The notes beneath the pieces were generated by a model, which saw only the letters and a list, made by a program, of their open reading frames with translations, was not told where the DNA came from and made no database searches. A program made the translations under genes and the position numbers. From the NCBI RefSeq assembly GCF_022662475.1, contig NZ_JAKNQQ010000001.1:1-64000 (forward strand): a stretch of 64,000 nt of DNA, given 5' to 3'. Positions 8,900 through 17,706 of the stretch are shown here, in pieces; the stretch's first letter is position 1; every line of letters begins with the position of its first letter. This DNA comes from Sphingomonas sp. TREG-RG-20F-R18-01. Lineage in GTDB: Bacteria > Pseudomonadota > Alphaproteobacteria > Sphingomonadales > Sphingomonadaceae.

Positions 8900-10021
8900 A
8901 TGCGCAATCCATTCTTCGACGCGATTGCAATAGGTGCTGGCGGAACGGGGGCAGCGGACCGGCTCGTCGACCTGCCCGTATCCGGTACAAATCCCGGCGC
9001 TCTGCGTGCCCGCGCGTACGTGCCAGCGCGCCTGGCGGAACACCCTGCGCTCGTGGTGGTATTGCACGGTTGCACGCAGACGGCAGCAGGCTACGATCAC
9101 GGCTCGGGTTGGTCACGGCTTGCCGACCGGCATGGCTTCGTGCTCCTCTACCCGGAGCAGGACCGCACCAACAACGCCAACCTGTGCTTCAACTGGTTCG
9201 AGCCGGGCGACATCGCACGCGGCGAAGGCGAGGCGCTGTCGATCCACCAGATGATCGAAGCGGTCGTGGTCGCTCACTCTATCGAGCGCGACCGCATCTT
9301 CGTCACCGGCTTGTCGGCAGGCGGCGCAATGGCATCGGTCATGCTCGCGACCTATCCAGAAACGTTCGCAGCCGGCGCGATCATCGCCGGCTTACCGTAC
9401 GGTTGCGCGACGAATGTGCAGCACGCCTTCGGCGCGATGCGCTCTGGCGGGCGGACCCGCCCCGACGCGCTGGCCGAGCTCATCCGGCGCGCCTCCGATC
9501 ACGACGGGCCCTGGCCCAGCGTTTCGGTTTGGCACGGGAGCGGTGACGCAACGGTCAACCCGGACAATGCCGACGCGATCGTCGCGCAATGGTTGCCGCT
9601 TCACGGCATCGCCGGGGCGCCGCACGTGACCGACGTCGTCAATGGGTATCCGCATCGCGCATGGCGCAACGCCGACGGCCGGATCGTGGTGGAAGCGTAT
9701 AGCATCACCGGCATGGGCCACGGCATCCCGCTCGATACCAACGACGCGGGCTCGGTCGAGGTCGCAGGTCCGTACATGCTCGACACCGCAATTTCGTCGT
9801 CGCAACGGATCGCCGAGTTCTGGGGCCTATGCTCGAACACGATCGCACAGTCGGATGCGGTTGGACGCGCGCAGCACATGGATCCAGCCATTTCCGGAAC
9901 GGATCTCACGCATCGCGTCGCGCAGGCACGGAGGCTCTACCCCGATCCCAAGCCCGCGCCCGTCGTCGAGATGCGCCGTATCATCGACGATGCGTTGCGA
10001 CGCGCGGGGCTTCTCAAGTAG
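8900..10021 (+). CDS. PHB depolymerase-family esterase (LpqC-like)
   Basis: A 373-residue alpha/beta hydrolase. The oxyanion motif is VVLHGCTQTAAGYD, then YPEQ, NANLCFNWF and GEALSIHQMIE, all typical of the Esterase_phb family. The nucleophile lies in GLSAGGAMA (Ser139), with a late GMGHGIPLD supplying the catalytic His. No signal peptide is evident, which suggests an intracellular enzyme or one exported by another route. The start is ATG 8900, chosen because GGAGGCGAG lies just upstream; the longer frame has an atypical Cys/Arg-rich lead. The substrate may be polyhydroxyalkanoate oligomers or other esters such as feruloyl groups; family members are often promiscuous. It is a monocistronic unit. 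Confidence 0.88.
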   Translation: MRNPFFDAIAIGAGGTGAADRLVDLPVSGTNPGALRARAYVPARLAEHPALVVVLHGCTQTAAGYDHGSGWSRLADRHGFVLLYPEQDRTNNANLCFNWFEPGDIARGEGEALSIHQMIEAVVVAHSIERDRIFVTGLSAGGAMASVMLATYPETFAAGAIIAGLPYGCATNVQHAFGAMRSGGRTRPDALAELIRRASDHDGPWPSVSVWHGSGDATVNPDNADAIVAQWLPLHGIAGAPHVTDVVNGYPHRAWRNADGRIVVEAYSITGMGHGIPLDTNDAGSVEVAGPYMLDTAISSSQRIAEFWGLCSNTIAQSDAVGRAQHMDPAISGTDLTHRVAQARRLYPDPKPAPVVEMRRIIDDALRRAGLLK

Positions 10022-10209
10022 CGCGTACTTCTGGTCCTGTCCGCACGGCGCCTCGAGGGACGCCCGGGGAATGAACCCGGGGGGACGGCGCGGCTGTTCG
10101 CCTAGCTGGCTACCCAAGGCGGGCTACCGGACGGAACCGATCTCGCAAGTCGGACCTGCCAACCGAAGAACATTGTAGGAACCTGCATTCGGCGTTATCT
10201 TCCAGAGAC

Positions 10210-10977
10210 ATGACGATTTCTGCGAATTCCGCCCGTAGGCGCATCCGGGTCATCGATCTGGAGACGGCTGGCTCCGCCTCGCACAGTGTGTGCGAGATCG
10301 GCTGGCAGGACGTCATCCAGGAAACCACTGGCCGCTGGGAGCTCGACGAGGAGCGTGGTGCCCGGTTCGTCAATCCCGGCGGGCCGATCTCGACGCAGAC
10401 GATGGCGATCCACCATATCGTGGACGAAGACGTTGCAGGAGCGCCATTCTGGAAAGACGTGGCGCCGCAAGTCCTGCGGCCGACCGGCGGAACGGTCGCA
10501 TTGGCGGCGCATCGGGCGACGTTCGAGCAGCGTTTCTGCTCGCCCCGGCTGTCAGGCGGTGCCCGCTGGATTTGCACCTGGAAGTGCGCACTGCGGACAT
10601 GGCCCGCCCTCCCCAGTTTCTCCAATCAGGGTCTACGCTACGAACGCATGCCGACTGGCCTGGATCGTGCGGTGGGCCTCCCCGCGCACCGGGCAATGCC
10701 GGATGCCTATGTTACCGCGCACCACCTGCGCGATATGCTCAACGCTTCCTCGCTGGAGCAGCTTCTCGCGTGGAGTGAGCAGCCTGGCCTTTTGCCGCGC
10801 GTACCCGCCGGCCCCGACCGGAAGCGGCCATGGGGCGAGCTGGGCGACGACGCGCTTGCGGGCTATGCGAGGGATCGTGACATGGACATCCGCTTCAGCG
10901 CAGAGACCGAACAGCGTCGTCGCGGCAACCAAGCCGCTGTCCCGGAAAGCACCATGATCCAACCCTCACTCCTCTGA
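10210..10977 (+). CDS. DnaQ-like DEDDh 3'-5' exonuclease (ExoX-like)
   Basis: A 255-residue cytoplasmic protein with an N-terminal RNase T/DnaQ fold. Exo I is RVIDLETAG (Asp and Glu metal ligands). The segment MAIHHIVDEDVAG is typical of proofreading-type exonucleases. Exo II lies in LAAHRATFEQRF, where the usual Asp appears as Glu, and Exo III is AHRAMPDAY with the general-base His and last Asp. The C-terminal ~60 residues (PWGELGDDALAGYARDRDMDIRFSAE) match the short tail seen in ExoX-type proteins. It probably trims 3' ends of DNA in repair or overhang processing. No partner gene is adjacent. Activity depends on whether the Exo II substitution is tolerated. Confidence 0.82.
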   Translation: MTISANSARRRIRVIDLETAGSASHSVCEIGWQDVIQETTGRWELDEERGARFVNPGGPISTQTMAIHHIVDEDVAGAPFWKDVAPQVLRPTGGTVALAAHRATFEQRFCSPRLSGGARWICTWKCALRTWPALPSFSNQGLRYERMPTGLDRAVGLPAHRAMPDAYVTAHHLRDMLNASSLEQLLAWSEQPGLLPRVPAGPDRKRPWGELGDDALAGYARDRDMDIRFSAETEQRRRGNQAAVPESTMIQPSLL

Positions 10978-11314
10978 GCGGCACGATCTTGTTCCGTGTC
11001 ATGATTGTCCACCGGTCGTTGCGGACCGCTCTCTCCGGCCAGCGCTGATCGGTGACGCCATGCGGCCGCCGTTCCCGTCGATTGCTGCTTGGCATTCTCG
11101 GCGGCGTTAAATGCCTCGGGCCAGCAAGGGAATGCGTGGCGCTGCTTTGCGTGAAAACCAGACGCAGATCGACGGCATGGTCGCGCTTGGCAGCGAGCGT
11201 TCCGGCGCCTTTTGGATGGAAGGGCGCGTGAGTGCCGTAGCGTGGCGTTGCCATCTTTTGCAAAGGGGTCGTGATTCGGGACCGTGCGAGAGGGGGGTTG
11301 CGTGGCGCTGATTG
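10978..11314. other. Intergenic interval, nothing recognised
   Basis: About 340 bp between the convergent exonuclease and HxlR genes. Only short, RBS-less frames are present and no hairpin with a U-tract was noticed. Confidence 0.4.
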
Positions 11315-11707
11315 TTAGATTTCCGCCTGCAACCGGTCGCCCTGTTTCAATGCGTCATAGACACATTGCGCGCTTTCCAGCGCGGCGCCGTTGGCGAGCG
11401 CCCAGGTGTAAAGGGCGGCAAAGGGTTCGCGTAGCGAGCAGCCGAGATCGGTAATCGTGTATTCGACGCCGATCGGCTGCGTCGGCAGGACCTTGCGACT
11501 GATCAGGCCGTTGCGCTCCAGACGTTTCAACGCCTCGGACAAGGCCTTGTGGGTGATGCCATCGAGACGGCGCTTAAGGTCGTTAAACCGCGCCGGGCGC
11601 GTGCAGAGGACGCTCAGGATCAGCACCGTCCACTTGTTGGCGATATGATCGAGGATGGGCCGCGTCGCGGTGACATCAAGCGGCAGTTCGAGCACGTCTG
11701 TAGCCAT
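11315..11707 (-). CDS. HxlR-family transcriptional regulator
   Basis: A 130-residue winged-helix protein. It shows the HxlR hallmark order ILDHIANKWTVLILSVL, RFNDLKRRLDGITHKALSEA, LKRLERNGLI and VEYTITDLGCSL, then a short dimerisation helix. ATG 11707 (MATDVLELP) is preferred over ATG 11722 because HxlR domains start close to it. The gene is divergent from a short-chain dehydrogenase with 102 bp between starts, and a 19-bp perfect palindrome lies in that space. It therefore probably represses the SDR and itself. Many HxlR proteins respond to electrophiles or aldehydes; whether a redox cysteine is used here is unclear (one Cys in VLCTRPAR, one in DLGCSL, one in SAQCVYD). Confidence 0.9.
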   Translation of the reverse strand: MATDVLELPLDVTATRPILDHIANKWTVLILSVLCTRPARFNDLKRRLDGITHKALSEALKRLERNGLISRKVLPTQPIGVEYTITDLGCSLREPFAALYTWALANGAALESAQCVYDALKQGDRLQAEI

Positions 11708-11755
11708 AGGTATACGCCTCAATATCTACGCACCATCAGGTGCCTTCTTGTGATT

Positions 11756-11774
11756 AGATATACACTTTATATCT
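11756..11774. promoter_or_regulatory. 19-bp palindrome, likely HxlR operator
   Basis: AGATATA-CACTT-TATATCT has perfect 7-bp arms around a 5-bp spacer. It is unusually AT-rich for this genome. It sits in the 102-bp divergent space between the HxlR and SDR genes, 35 bases before the SDR start, where it could cover an SDR promoter. A related half-site AATATCT lies near 11721. Confidence 0.65.
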
Positions 11775-11809
11775 TTCTGTCATCATTCGTGATGGAAGGA
11801 CGTACGAGC

Positions 11810-12529
11810 ATGCTTTCAGGAAAAATCGCGGTCGTTATCGGTGGCCATGGCGGCATCGGGGGCGCCGTCGCGGACCGGTTCGCGGCGGAAGGCGCCACGG
11901 TCTATGCCACCAGTCGCCACGCGCAAGAAGGAGAAGTCGATCGCGGGGCCGGCAAGCTGCGCGCCCGCCGCGTCGATGCCGCCGATCTGGCCGCGCTCGG
12001 CGCCTTCTTCGAGACGGTACGGCACGAGGTCGGCCGGGTGGACGTGCTGGTCGTCAACGCCGGCATGGCGGAGTTCGCCACGCTCGACGCGATCAGCGAG
12101 GATCATTTCGACCGGATCTTCGATCTGAACGTACGCGCGTTGCTGTTCGCCGCCAGGGGTGCGACGGCGATCATGCCGGACGGTGGATCGATCGTGTTGG
12201 TGGGCTCGATCGCCGCCGCGATCGGCACCAAAGGCTATGGCGTCTATGGGGCGACCAAGGCCGCCGTGCGTTCGTTCGCGCGGACCTGGGCCAACGAGCT
12301 TGCGTCGCGCAACATCCGAGTCAACGTCGTCGCGCCGGGACCGACGGACACTGCGATGATGGCAGCGGCGTCCGAGGAGGTCCGTGCGACGCTTTCGCAG
12401 CTGATCCCGCTCGGCCGTATGGCGCGTGCCGAGGAAGTGGCCTCGGCCGCGCTGTTCCTCGCCAGCGACCAGAGCAGCTTCATCACCGGTGCTGAGCTTC
12501 CGGTCGATGGCGGCATGGCGCAGGTCTGA
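11810..12529 (+). CDS. Short-chain dehydrogenase/reductase
   Basis: A 239-residue classical SDR. The NAD(P)-binding GGHGGIGG lies near residues 9-16, and the NAG motif is VVNAGMAEF. Catalytic Ser is in VLVGSIAA, Tyr146 and Lys150 in VYGATKAAVRSF, and the late PGPTDTAMM and VDGGMAQV segments are typical. ATG 11810 is chosen because GGAAGGA lies about nine bases upstream; ATG 11792 is closer to the presumed promoter. Oxidoreductase substrates cannot be assigned. It is under probable control of the divergent HxlR regulator, a pair commonly linked to detoxification of carbonyl or quinone compounds. Confidence 0.9.
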   Translation: MLSGKIAVVIGGHGGIGGAVADRFAAEGATVYATSRHAQEGEVDRGAGKLRARRVDAADLAALGAFFETVRHEVGRVDVLVVNAGMAEFATLDAISEDHFDRIFDLNVRALLFAARGATAIMPDGGSIVLVGSIAAAIGTKGYGVYGATKAAVRSFARTWANELASRNIRVNVVAPGPTDTAMMAAASEEVRATLSQLIPLGRMARAEEVASAALFLASDQSSFITGAELPVDGGMAQV

Positions 12530-12555
12530 TCCCGGCCCGAAGAAAGACCGATCAA

Positions 12556-12584
12556 GGCTCGGCGGCTATCGCAGCCGCCGAGCC
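12556..12584 (+). terminator. Hairpin downstream of the SDR gene
   Basis: A perfect 12-bp inverted repeat (GGCTCGGCGGCT / AGCCGCCGAGCC) with a 5-base loop begins 27 bases after the SDR stop. There is no clear U-run, so it may be a weak intrinsic terminator or an RNA-stabilising hairpin. Confidence 0.6.
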
Positions 12585-13012
12585 ATTGGCGGTCCCGGCG
12601 TCGATGCCAGCATCCGGCGCACCGCCGCCAGCTCCGTCGTCGGGCGGGAACCGTTGCGTTCCAATCCTTACCCGCGATGTCGCGAAGAGCTTGCTCGAAG
12701 GCTTCGGGTGGCGGCGGAACCCTGTCGGACCGCCGTCAATTACCTCATCGATCACGCCCAAGGCGTCTGATGCTCGGGAATGGCCCATAGATCTATGGAA
12801 TGCGCGTGGTTTCAGTAACGCCTCGCCAGTCGCGTAGGTATAGCCACGAAACATCGTGCATGACCGCGCCTGGCGATGACACCCATTTGCGGCTCGCAAT
12901 AGCGACGCGGCAGCGCTCGAAACCACGTGCCCCTTCCCGCAAGCGGATGCGCGCTCCTGCTGTCTTGAGCGCGCTCGACGTCCGCGCGCGATGCACCAGC
13001 ATTCCATTTCGT
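12585..13012. other. Gene-poor interval, possible remnant
   Basis: About 430 bp between the SDR hairpin and the flavoprotein gene. A leftward frame in 12793-13010 encodes a plausible but unrecognised basic segment without a good start. I would not call a gene. Confidence 0.35.
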
Positions 13013-14134
13013 CTAGCATTCGAATAGCTCCACGACGCTGGCTGGCGCACCCGTTCCGAAGAAGCGCTCCAGATTCCTGGCGCTCTGCTCGGCAGCGCCT
13101 TTGCTCCGGCGAAACAACGCGCGCTCGTACGTCGCGAACGCGCGCTCGGTGTCGTCCGGATGCGCGACGATCGCCCGGGCAAGTTCCGCACCATCCAGCA
13201 TCGCCAGATTGGCGCCTTCCCCCGCAAACGGGGACATCAGGTGCGCCGCGTCTCCCAGCAGGGTAACGTGCGGCCTGCGCGGCCAAGAATGATCTACCGG
13301 CAATGCGTAGATTGGCCGGAGCACCGGCGCGCTCTCGCTTCCGGTAGCGAGGGTCCGCAGAGACGGAGCCCAGTCGTCGAACAGCTGCGCCACCTCGGCA
13401 AGGCCCGATGCGGGATCGGCAAGGTCCAGTCCGGCAACCCAACGCTCACTTCGATTGATCGCGACATAGACAAGAATGCTGCCATCGGCGTTACGGTGCG
13501 CAAGAATGCCCTGCCCCGGTGCCACCGCCATGAGCGTGCCGCTTCCGATCATCGCCCCCGCAGGCACGGCGCGGGGATCGTCCGCGGACAGATGGGTCTC
13601 GATGAAGCAGGTGCCGGTGTAGCCTGGTCTCACGTCCGACAGCAGCGGACGCACCTTCGACCAGGCACCATCTGCGCCCACGAGCAATCCGGCCGTTACA
13701 TGCGTGCCGTCCGCGAAGGCGATATCGTGCCGGCCCTTTCCCATCGCGTGAACGGTGCTCATCTTGCGGCCCCACCGTATCGTATTTTCGGGGAGCGCGC
13801 CGATCAACAGTTGGCGCAGCGCCCCGCGATCGATCTCCGGCCTGTCAGAGGCAGAGGTGCCTGGCCGATCCAGCAACACCGCGCCCGTCTTGTCGACGAT
13901 GCGCTTTGCGTCCTCACCCGGCCTGACGAGACCGAGGAAAGCGTCGAGAAGCCCCGCATCGGCGAGCGCGCGTTGCCCGCTGTGCCCGTGGATGTCCAAC
14001 AACCCACCCTGCCCGCGCGCTTTCGGTGATGCTTCCGCATCATAGATGGTCGCCGGGATCCCGTAGCGGTGCAAGATACAGGCTAAGGTCAGGCCGCCAA
14101 GACCGGCGCCGATGATGGTGATGGGTTCGCGCAT
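13013..14134 (-). CDS. FAD-dependent monooxygenase, TetX-like
   Basis: A 373-residue group A flavoprotein monooxygenase. The N-terminal Rossmann motif is [19 protein letters not shown] (GxGxxG); the middle has [13 protein letters not shown] (DG motif); the C-terminal FAD motif is [20 protein letters not shown]. The segment [21 protein letters not shown] resembles the substrate-side region of Tet(X) and its chromosomal relatives, which hydroxylate tetracyclines or other aromatic polyketides. Whether this protein acts on tetracycline cannot be told; most chromosomal relatives have other or unknown substrates. It is a single gene without clear partners. Confidence 0.85.
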   Translation of the reverse strand: MREPITIIGAGLGGLTLACILHRYGIPATIYDAEASPKARGQGGLLDIHGHSGQRALADAGLLDAFLGLVRPGEDAKRIVDKTGAVLLDRPGTSASDRPEIDRGALRQLLIGALPENTIRWGRKMSTVHAMGKGRHDIAFADGTHVTAGLLVGADGAWSKVRPLLSDVRPGYTGTCFIETHLSADDPRAVPAGAMIGSGTLMAVAPGQGILAHRNADGSILVYVAINRSERWVAGLDLADPASGLAEVAQLFDDWAPSLRTLATGSESAPVLRPIYALPVDHSWPRRPHVTLLGDAAHLMSPFAGEGANLAMLDGAELARAIVAHPDDTERAFATYERALFRRSKGAAEQSARNLERFFGTGAPASVVELFEC

Positions 14135-14629
14135 GGCCTGAGCTCCGGCTCCAGCGGCCGGCGGTCATGCCGGCCACGGTGGTGGTGTGGAGCCGCTGGC
14201 AGGGCCGATGCCCCGCGTGTGCGCGACGACGCGCCACGAAGGCATGCCGTCGTTTTGCGCGACGCGATGCGCATACCGCACGCACTTGGGCTCCGCAACA
14301 AACTGCTGGCGAGCAGCTGGCAAAACCGACCTGCGGGCATGCGCGCCCCGTCACCGCTTCCCGGCTTCAGAACCTCGTTCCCCCTCCGGCCCGAACGCTT
14401 TTGGCGTCTCATGTCCTGTCATGGACAGCGTGGTTTGAGGGGAATACGGCCATCCGTCATTGGCCGGCGGATGTCGTCATCCGATAGGACACGACGCCGT
14501 TTCTTGTAAGGATGGCGCGGTTTAGCAGGAACCCGCGCCAAGCTCGCCGAGCGATCGCGAAGGTGCTGGACACCGGTTTGGGGAGCGCCCAAATTCCGGC
14601 AGTATCTGACAACCATCATGGAACCGTAG
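14135..14629. other. Intergenic interval, nothing recognised
   Basis: About 495 bp between divergent genes. Several short frames occur in both strands but none has a family signature or ribosome site. A small hairpin (GTCCTGTCATGGACAG) lies near 14418. No RNA gene was recognised. Confidence 0.4.
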
Positions 14630-15511
14630 ATGACCCTTCGTTCGATCGCCGCGCTCGGTTTTGCCGTATTCCTGGGGTCGCCGGTGCTGGCGAAGCCGGT
14701 GCCGATTGCACCTGCGGCGGTGCCGTTCGGCATCGGCGCGGTGCGTGTCGTCGCCTTGCGGGACATGATCAACCGCGTTCCGAACGACGGCAGCGTGTTC
14801 GGCAAGACGGAAGGCCCGGCCGCTGTCGCGGACATATTGCGCAAAGCAGGGGCGCCGACCGACGCGGTATCGCTCGGCGTCGATGCGCTGCTGGTCCGCA
14901 TGCCGGGCCGTATGGTCCTCATTGACGCTGGCCTGGGCCCCAAGGTTGGTGGCGTCCTGATGCAGAGCCTAGCGCTCGCCAAGGTATCGCCGACCGATAT
15001 CACCGATATCCTGATCACGCATTCGCATGGTGATCACGTCGGCGGGCTTTCCGATGCGGACGGCAAATTGGCGTTCCCTAACGCGACGATCCGTATGACC
15101 CGCGCCGAATGGGCGTTTCTGCAAAGCAAGCCGGATAATGCGGCGCTCGTTGCGACGATCGCGCCGAAGGTCATGCCGTTTGATCCGGGCGCGGTGGTGA
15201 TGCCAGGGATCCGAGCGGTAGAGCTGGCAGGGCATACGCCCGGCCATAGCGGCTACGAAATCACGTCAAACGGCCAGAAGCTGCTCGACATGGGCGACAC
15301 GGCCCATAGCGCTATCGTGTCTCTTGCCCGTCCCGAATGGATCATCGGCTACGACACCGATGGCGTGCAGGGCCGTCAGCGGCGGATGACCGAACTCGCC
15401 AAGTTGGCGGCGAGCGGCGAATACGTGTTCAGCCCGCATTTTCCGTTCCCCGGGCTCGGCCGGATCGTCAAGGCCGGCACCGCTTATCGCTGGCAACCGT
15501 TGAAGCGCTGA
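14630..15511 (+). CDS. Secreted metallo-beta-lactamase-fold hydrolase
   Basis: A 293-residue protein with a Sec signal peptide (MTLRSIAALGFAVFLGSPVLA). The metal-binding motif HSHGDHVGG begins at His131, and the strand before it is ILITHSHGDH. Later ligands are GHTPGHSGYEI and LLDMGDTAHS, with a final His in FSPHFPFPGLG. It belongs to the broad periplasmic MBL group that includes quorum-quenching lactonases and other hydrolases. True class B beta-lactamases differ in length and in the active-site loops. The substrate is unknown. The gene stands alone. Confidence 0.88.
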   Translation: MTLRSIAALGFAVFLGSPVLAKPVPIAPAAVPFGIGAVRVVALRDMINRVPNDGSVFGKTEGPAAVADILRKAGAPTDAVSLGVDALLVRMPGRMVLIDAGLGPKVGGVLMQSLALAKVSPTDITDILITHSHGDHVGGLSDADGKLAFPNATIRMTRAEWAFLQSKPDNAALVATIAPKVMPFDPGAVVMPGIRAVELAGHTPGHSGYEITSNGQKLLDMGDTAHSAIVSLARPEWIIGYDTDGVQGRQRRMTELAKLAASGEYVFSPHFPFPGLGRIVKAGTAYRWQPLKR

Positions 15512-15894
15512 TGCCGGCGAGATGCAGCCGTCGCAGCACGCCAATGTCGCGTCAGTATTGCCTGACCCGTACGGGCCATTCCCGCACGGTTGGATCGGCC
15601 GGGGCTCACATCCCGAAAGCACGTCGTTCCTCGGCGTCCAGATGCCTATCGATCGGCACGCGCGTGTCACCGAGCGCCATGGCATCGGCGGTAGGTTGAC
15701 GGATTGGGTCCGTAGCGTCGTTGATGGCATCCAGGATCAGCGGCGGCGGCGCCTCAGGGCGGATGGCCGTCCATGGCTCGGGCGACGACGGCAGAGACTG
15801 GCGGAGGCGATGGGCGGTCGGACGCGTCGGTGTACGCGACGGCATTGGCACCCGGGCTCCTCGGTCCCCATATGCCTCGGGCAAGGAGAGTGCG
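15512..15894. other. Intergenic interval with a doubtful leftward ORF
   Basis: About 380 bp. A leftward frame, 15884-15606, encodes a 92-residue Pro/Arg-rich sequence ending DRHLDAEERRAFGM. It starts with TTG and lacks a ribosome site, so I do not call it. Nothing else was seen. Confidence 0.35.
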
Positions 15895-16155
15895 ATGGCC
15901 GGTGGTTGGACGCGCGATGGCGCGGTGCAGGATCAGATTGACGACTCAGTGGCGGACGCAGTGTTGGCCGCACGCGCGAGCATGCCAAGCGGAACGAGTG
16001 AACCATTCTGTGCAATCTGCGGCGACGATATCCCCGAAGGCCGGCGTCGAGCATTGCCTGGCGTGCGGACCTGCGTAACCTGTCAAAGCGGCCGCGACCA
16101 GCCTCTGGCCGCGACGTTCAACCGGCGGGGTAGCAAGGACAGTCAGCTGCGGTGA
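15895..16155 (+). CDS. DksA/TraR-family C4-type zinc finger protein
   Basis: An 86-residue short member of the DksA/TraR family. The N-terminal half (WTRDGAVQDQIDDSVADAV) is the family's acidic coiled region and the C-terminal half is a four-Cys finger, CAICGDDIPEGRRRALPG then CVTCQ. Small forms bind the RNA polymerase secondary channel or simply retain the fold; the N-terminal helix is too short for a full DksA coiled coil. ATG 15895 follows GGAGAG by five bases. It lies alone between the metallo-hydrolase and a convergent exporter gene. Confidence 0.85.
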   Translation: MAGGWTRDGAVQDQIDDSVADAVLAARASMPSGTSEPFCAICGDDIPEGRRRALPGVRTCVTCQSGRDQPLAATFNRRGSKDSQLR

Positions 16156-16245
16156 CCGTCTCCACCAAGTCTCGCACCTCGACCCACAAGGACCACGCGC
16201 AGACGTTCTCGGCGCTCCTCCCGCTGCTCTCGCGCTGACGGCGGT

Positions 16246-17706
16246 TCAGGGTCGACCGCCATGCGCCATGGTCGCACGCGGTACGAAGACCGAAAGCGCC
16301 AGCGTCACGACCGCGATCAGCAGGACACCCCAGAACGTCAGGTGCAGCCCGTCCGCCAGCCCTGCCCGGCTCGCCACCGCGCCTGCCGCCGCGCCGTGGC
16401 CGACGAGCAGCTGCTGGATCTGTTGCAGCGACCCGGCGTGCCCGCGCGCGAGGCTGGCGTTGAGCACGGTGCCGAGCACCGCCGCCCCGAGCGTGCTGCC
16501 CAGATTGCGGGCGAACAGGTTGGAGGCCGTTGCTGCGCCACGCTCTGCCCAGCCCACGCTACCCTGGATCAGCACGATCGCGGCGGTGCTCAGGAATCCC
16601 ATCCCGAACCCCATCACCAGCGACCCGAACCCTGCCACCAGCGGCGAGCTCAGCGGCGACAGCAGCACGAACGGTATCGCGCCCGCAGGCAGTAACGCCG
16701 CGCCGAAGATCAGGATCGGCCGCAGGCCGAAGCGCCCGAAGTTGCGCGCACCGAGCGTCGCCGCGATCGGCCAGCCAAGCACCATTGCGGTGAGCATGAA
16801 ACCCGCCTCGAGCGGCGAACGGCCCATCACCGCCTGGACGTACATCGGCAGGAAGGTCGTGAGCCCGATGACCGCCATGCCACTGAACAACGTCACCGCG
16901 TTGGTCGCGGCGATCGTCCGGCGTGCCCAGAGCGTAAACGCGATCATCGGGTCGCGCGCGCGGCGCTCCTGCACGACGAACAATGCTCCGGCGACGATGC
17001 AGACCAGCGCGGCGATCGCGGCGGTGCGGCCGCCATCCGTCCCGGCTTCGGTGAGCGCCACCATCAGCGCGGCGATCGCGACGGTGAACAAGCCCGCCCC
17101 GACACCATCGACGCTGCGCTCGTGCGTCGAGACGGTCTCGCGCAGGAACAGGTAGAAACCGACCGCCGCCGCCAGCCCGATCGGCACGTTGATCCAGAAG
17201 ATCCAAGCCCAGCTGAGATGCTGGATGATGAGACCACCGGCCAGCGGCCCGATCACCGACGAGACGCCCCACACGCTCGCAAGCCAGCCCTGGACCCTGC
17301 CGCGCTCATGCGTCGCATAGAGGTCGCCGATGACCGTGATCGACACCGGCTGGATCGCACCGGCACCCAGGCCCTGGACGAGACGAAAGACGATCAGCGA
17401 CGGCATCGACCAGGCGAAACCGCACAGCACCGAGCCCAGCAGGAAGATGCCGATGCCGACCAGCAGCACCGACCGCCGGCCATAGAGGTCGGCAAGTTTT
17501 CCGAACACCACCGTCGTCGCGGTCTGGGCGAGCAGGAACGACGAGAACACCCAGGCATAATATTGCAGGTCGCCGAGCTGCCCGGCGATTTGCGGCATCG
17601 CGGTGGACACGATCGTCGCTTCGATTGCGATCATGAACGACGCCGCCATCACGGCGGCGAGAACGAAGCCGCGGCGCACCGCGGGTGGCGCGAGCTCCTC
17701 GTTCAT
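16246..17706 (-). CDS. MFS drug exporter, DHA2 (14-TM, EmrB/QacA-like)
   Basis: A 486-residue inner-membrane protein with about 14 predicted helices. It begins MNEELAPPAVRRGFVLAAV, and motif C-like and antiporter motifs are present: ATIVSTAMPQIAGQL in helix 1 and GKLADLYGRRSVL in the loop between helices 2 and 3. It should export hydrophobic compounds against proton influx. ATG 17706 overlaps the stop of the upstream MFS gene in an ATGA arrangement, so the two are translationally coupled. The longer frame upstream is read out of phase with the real upstream gene and is not coding. The drug specificity is unknown. Confidence 0.92.
   Translation of the reverse strand: MNEELAPPAVRRGFVLAAVMAASFMIAIEATIVSTAMPQIAGQLGDLQYYAWVFSSFLLAQTATTVVFGKLADLYGRRSVLLVGIGIFLLGSVLCGFAWSMPSLIVFRLVQGLGAGAIQPVSITVIGDLYATHERGRVQGWLASVWGVSSVIGPLAGGLIIQHLSWAWIFWINVPIGLAAAVGFYLFLRETVSTHERSVDGVGAGLFTVAIAALMVALTEAGTDGGRTAAIAALVCIVAGALFVVQERRARDPMIAFTLWARRTIAATNAVTLFSGMAVIGLTTFLPMYVQAVMGRSPLEAGFMLTAMVLGWPIAATLGARNFGRFGLRPILIFGAALLPAGAIPFVLLSPLSSPLVAGFGSLVMGFGMGFLSTAAIVLIQGSVGWAERGAATASNLFARNLGSTLGAAVLGTVLNASLARGHAGSLQQIQQLLVGHGAAAGAVASRAGLADGLHLTFWGVLLIAVVTLALSVFVPRATMAHGGRP

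Noticed and set aside
12552..13442. 296-residue leftward frame
   Set aside because: Mostly a different register of the TetX-like gene; low complexity and no ribosome site.
15606..15884. 92-residue leftward ORF with a plausible C-terminus
   Set aside because: TTG start, no ribosome site, no recognised family; kept only as a note in the interval.
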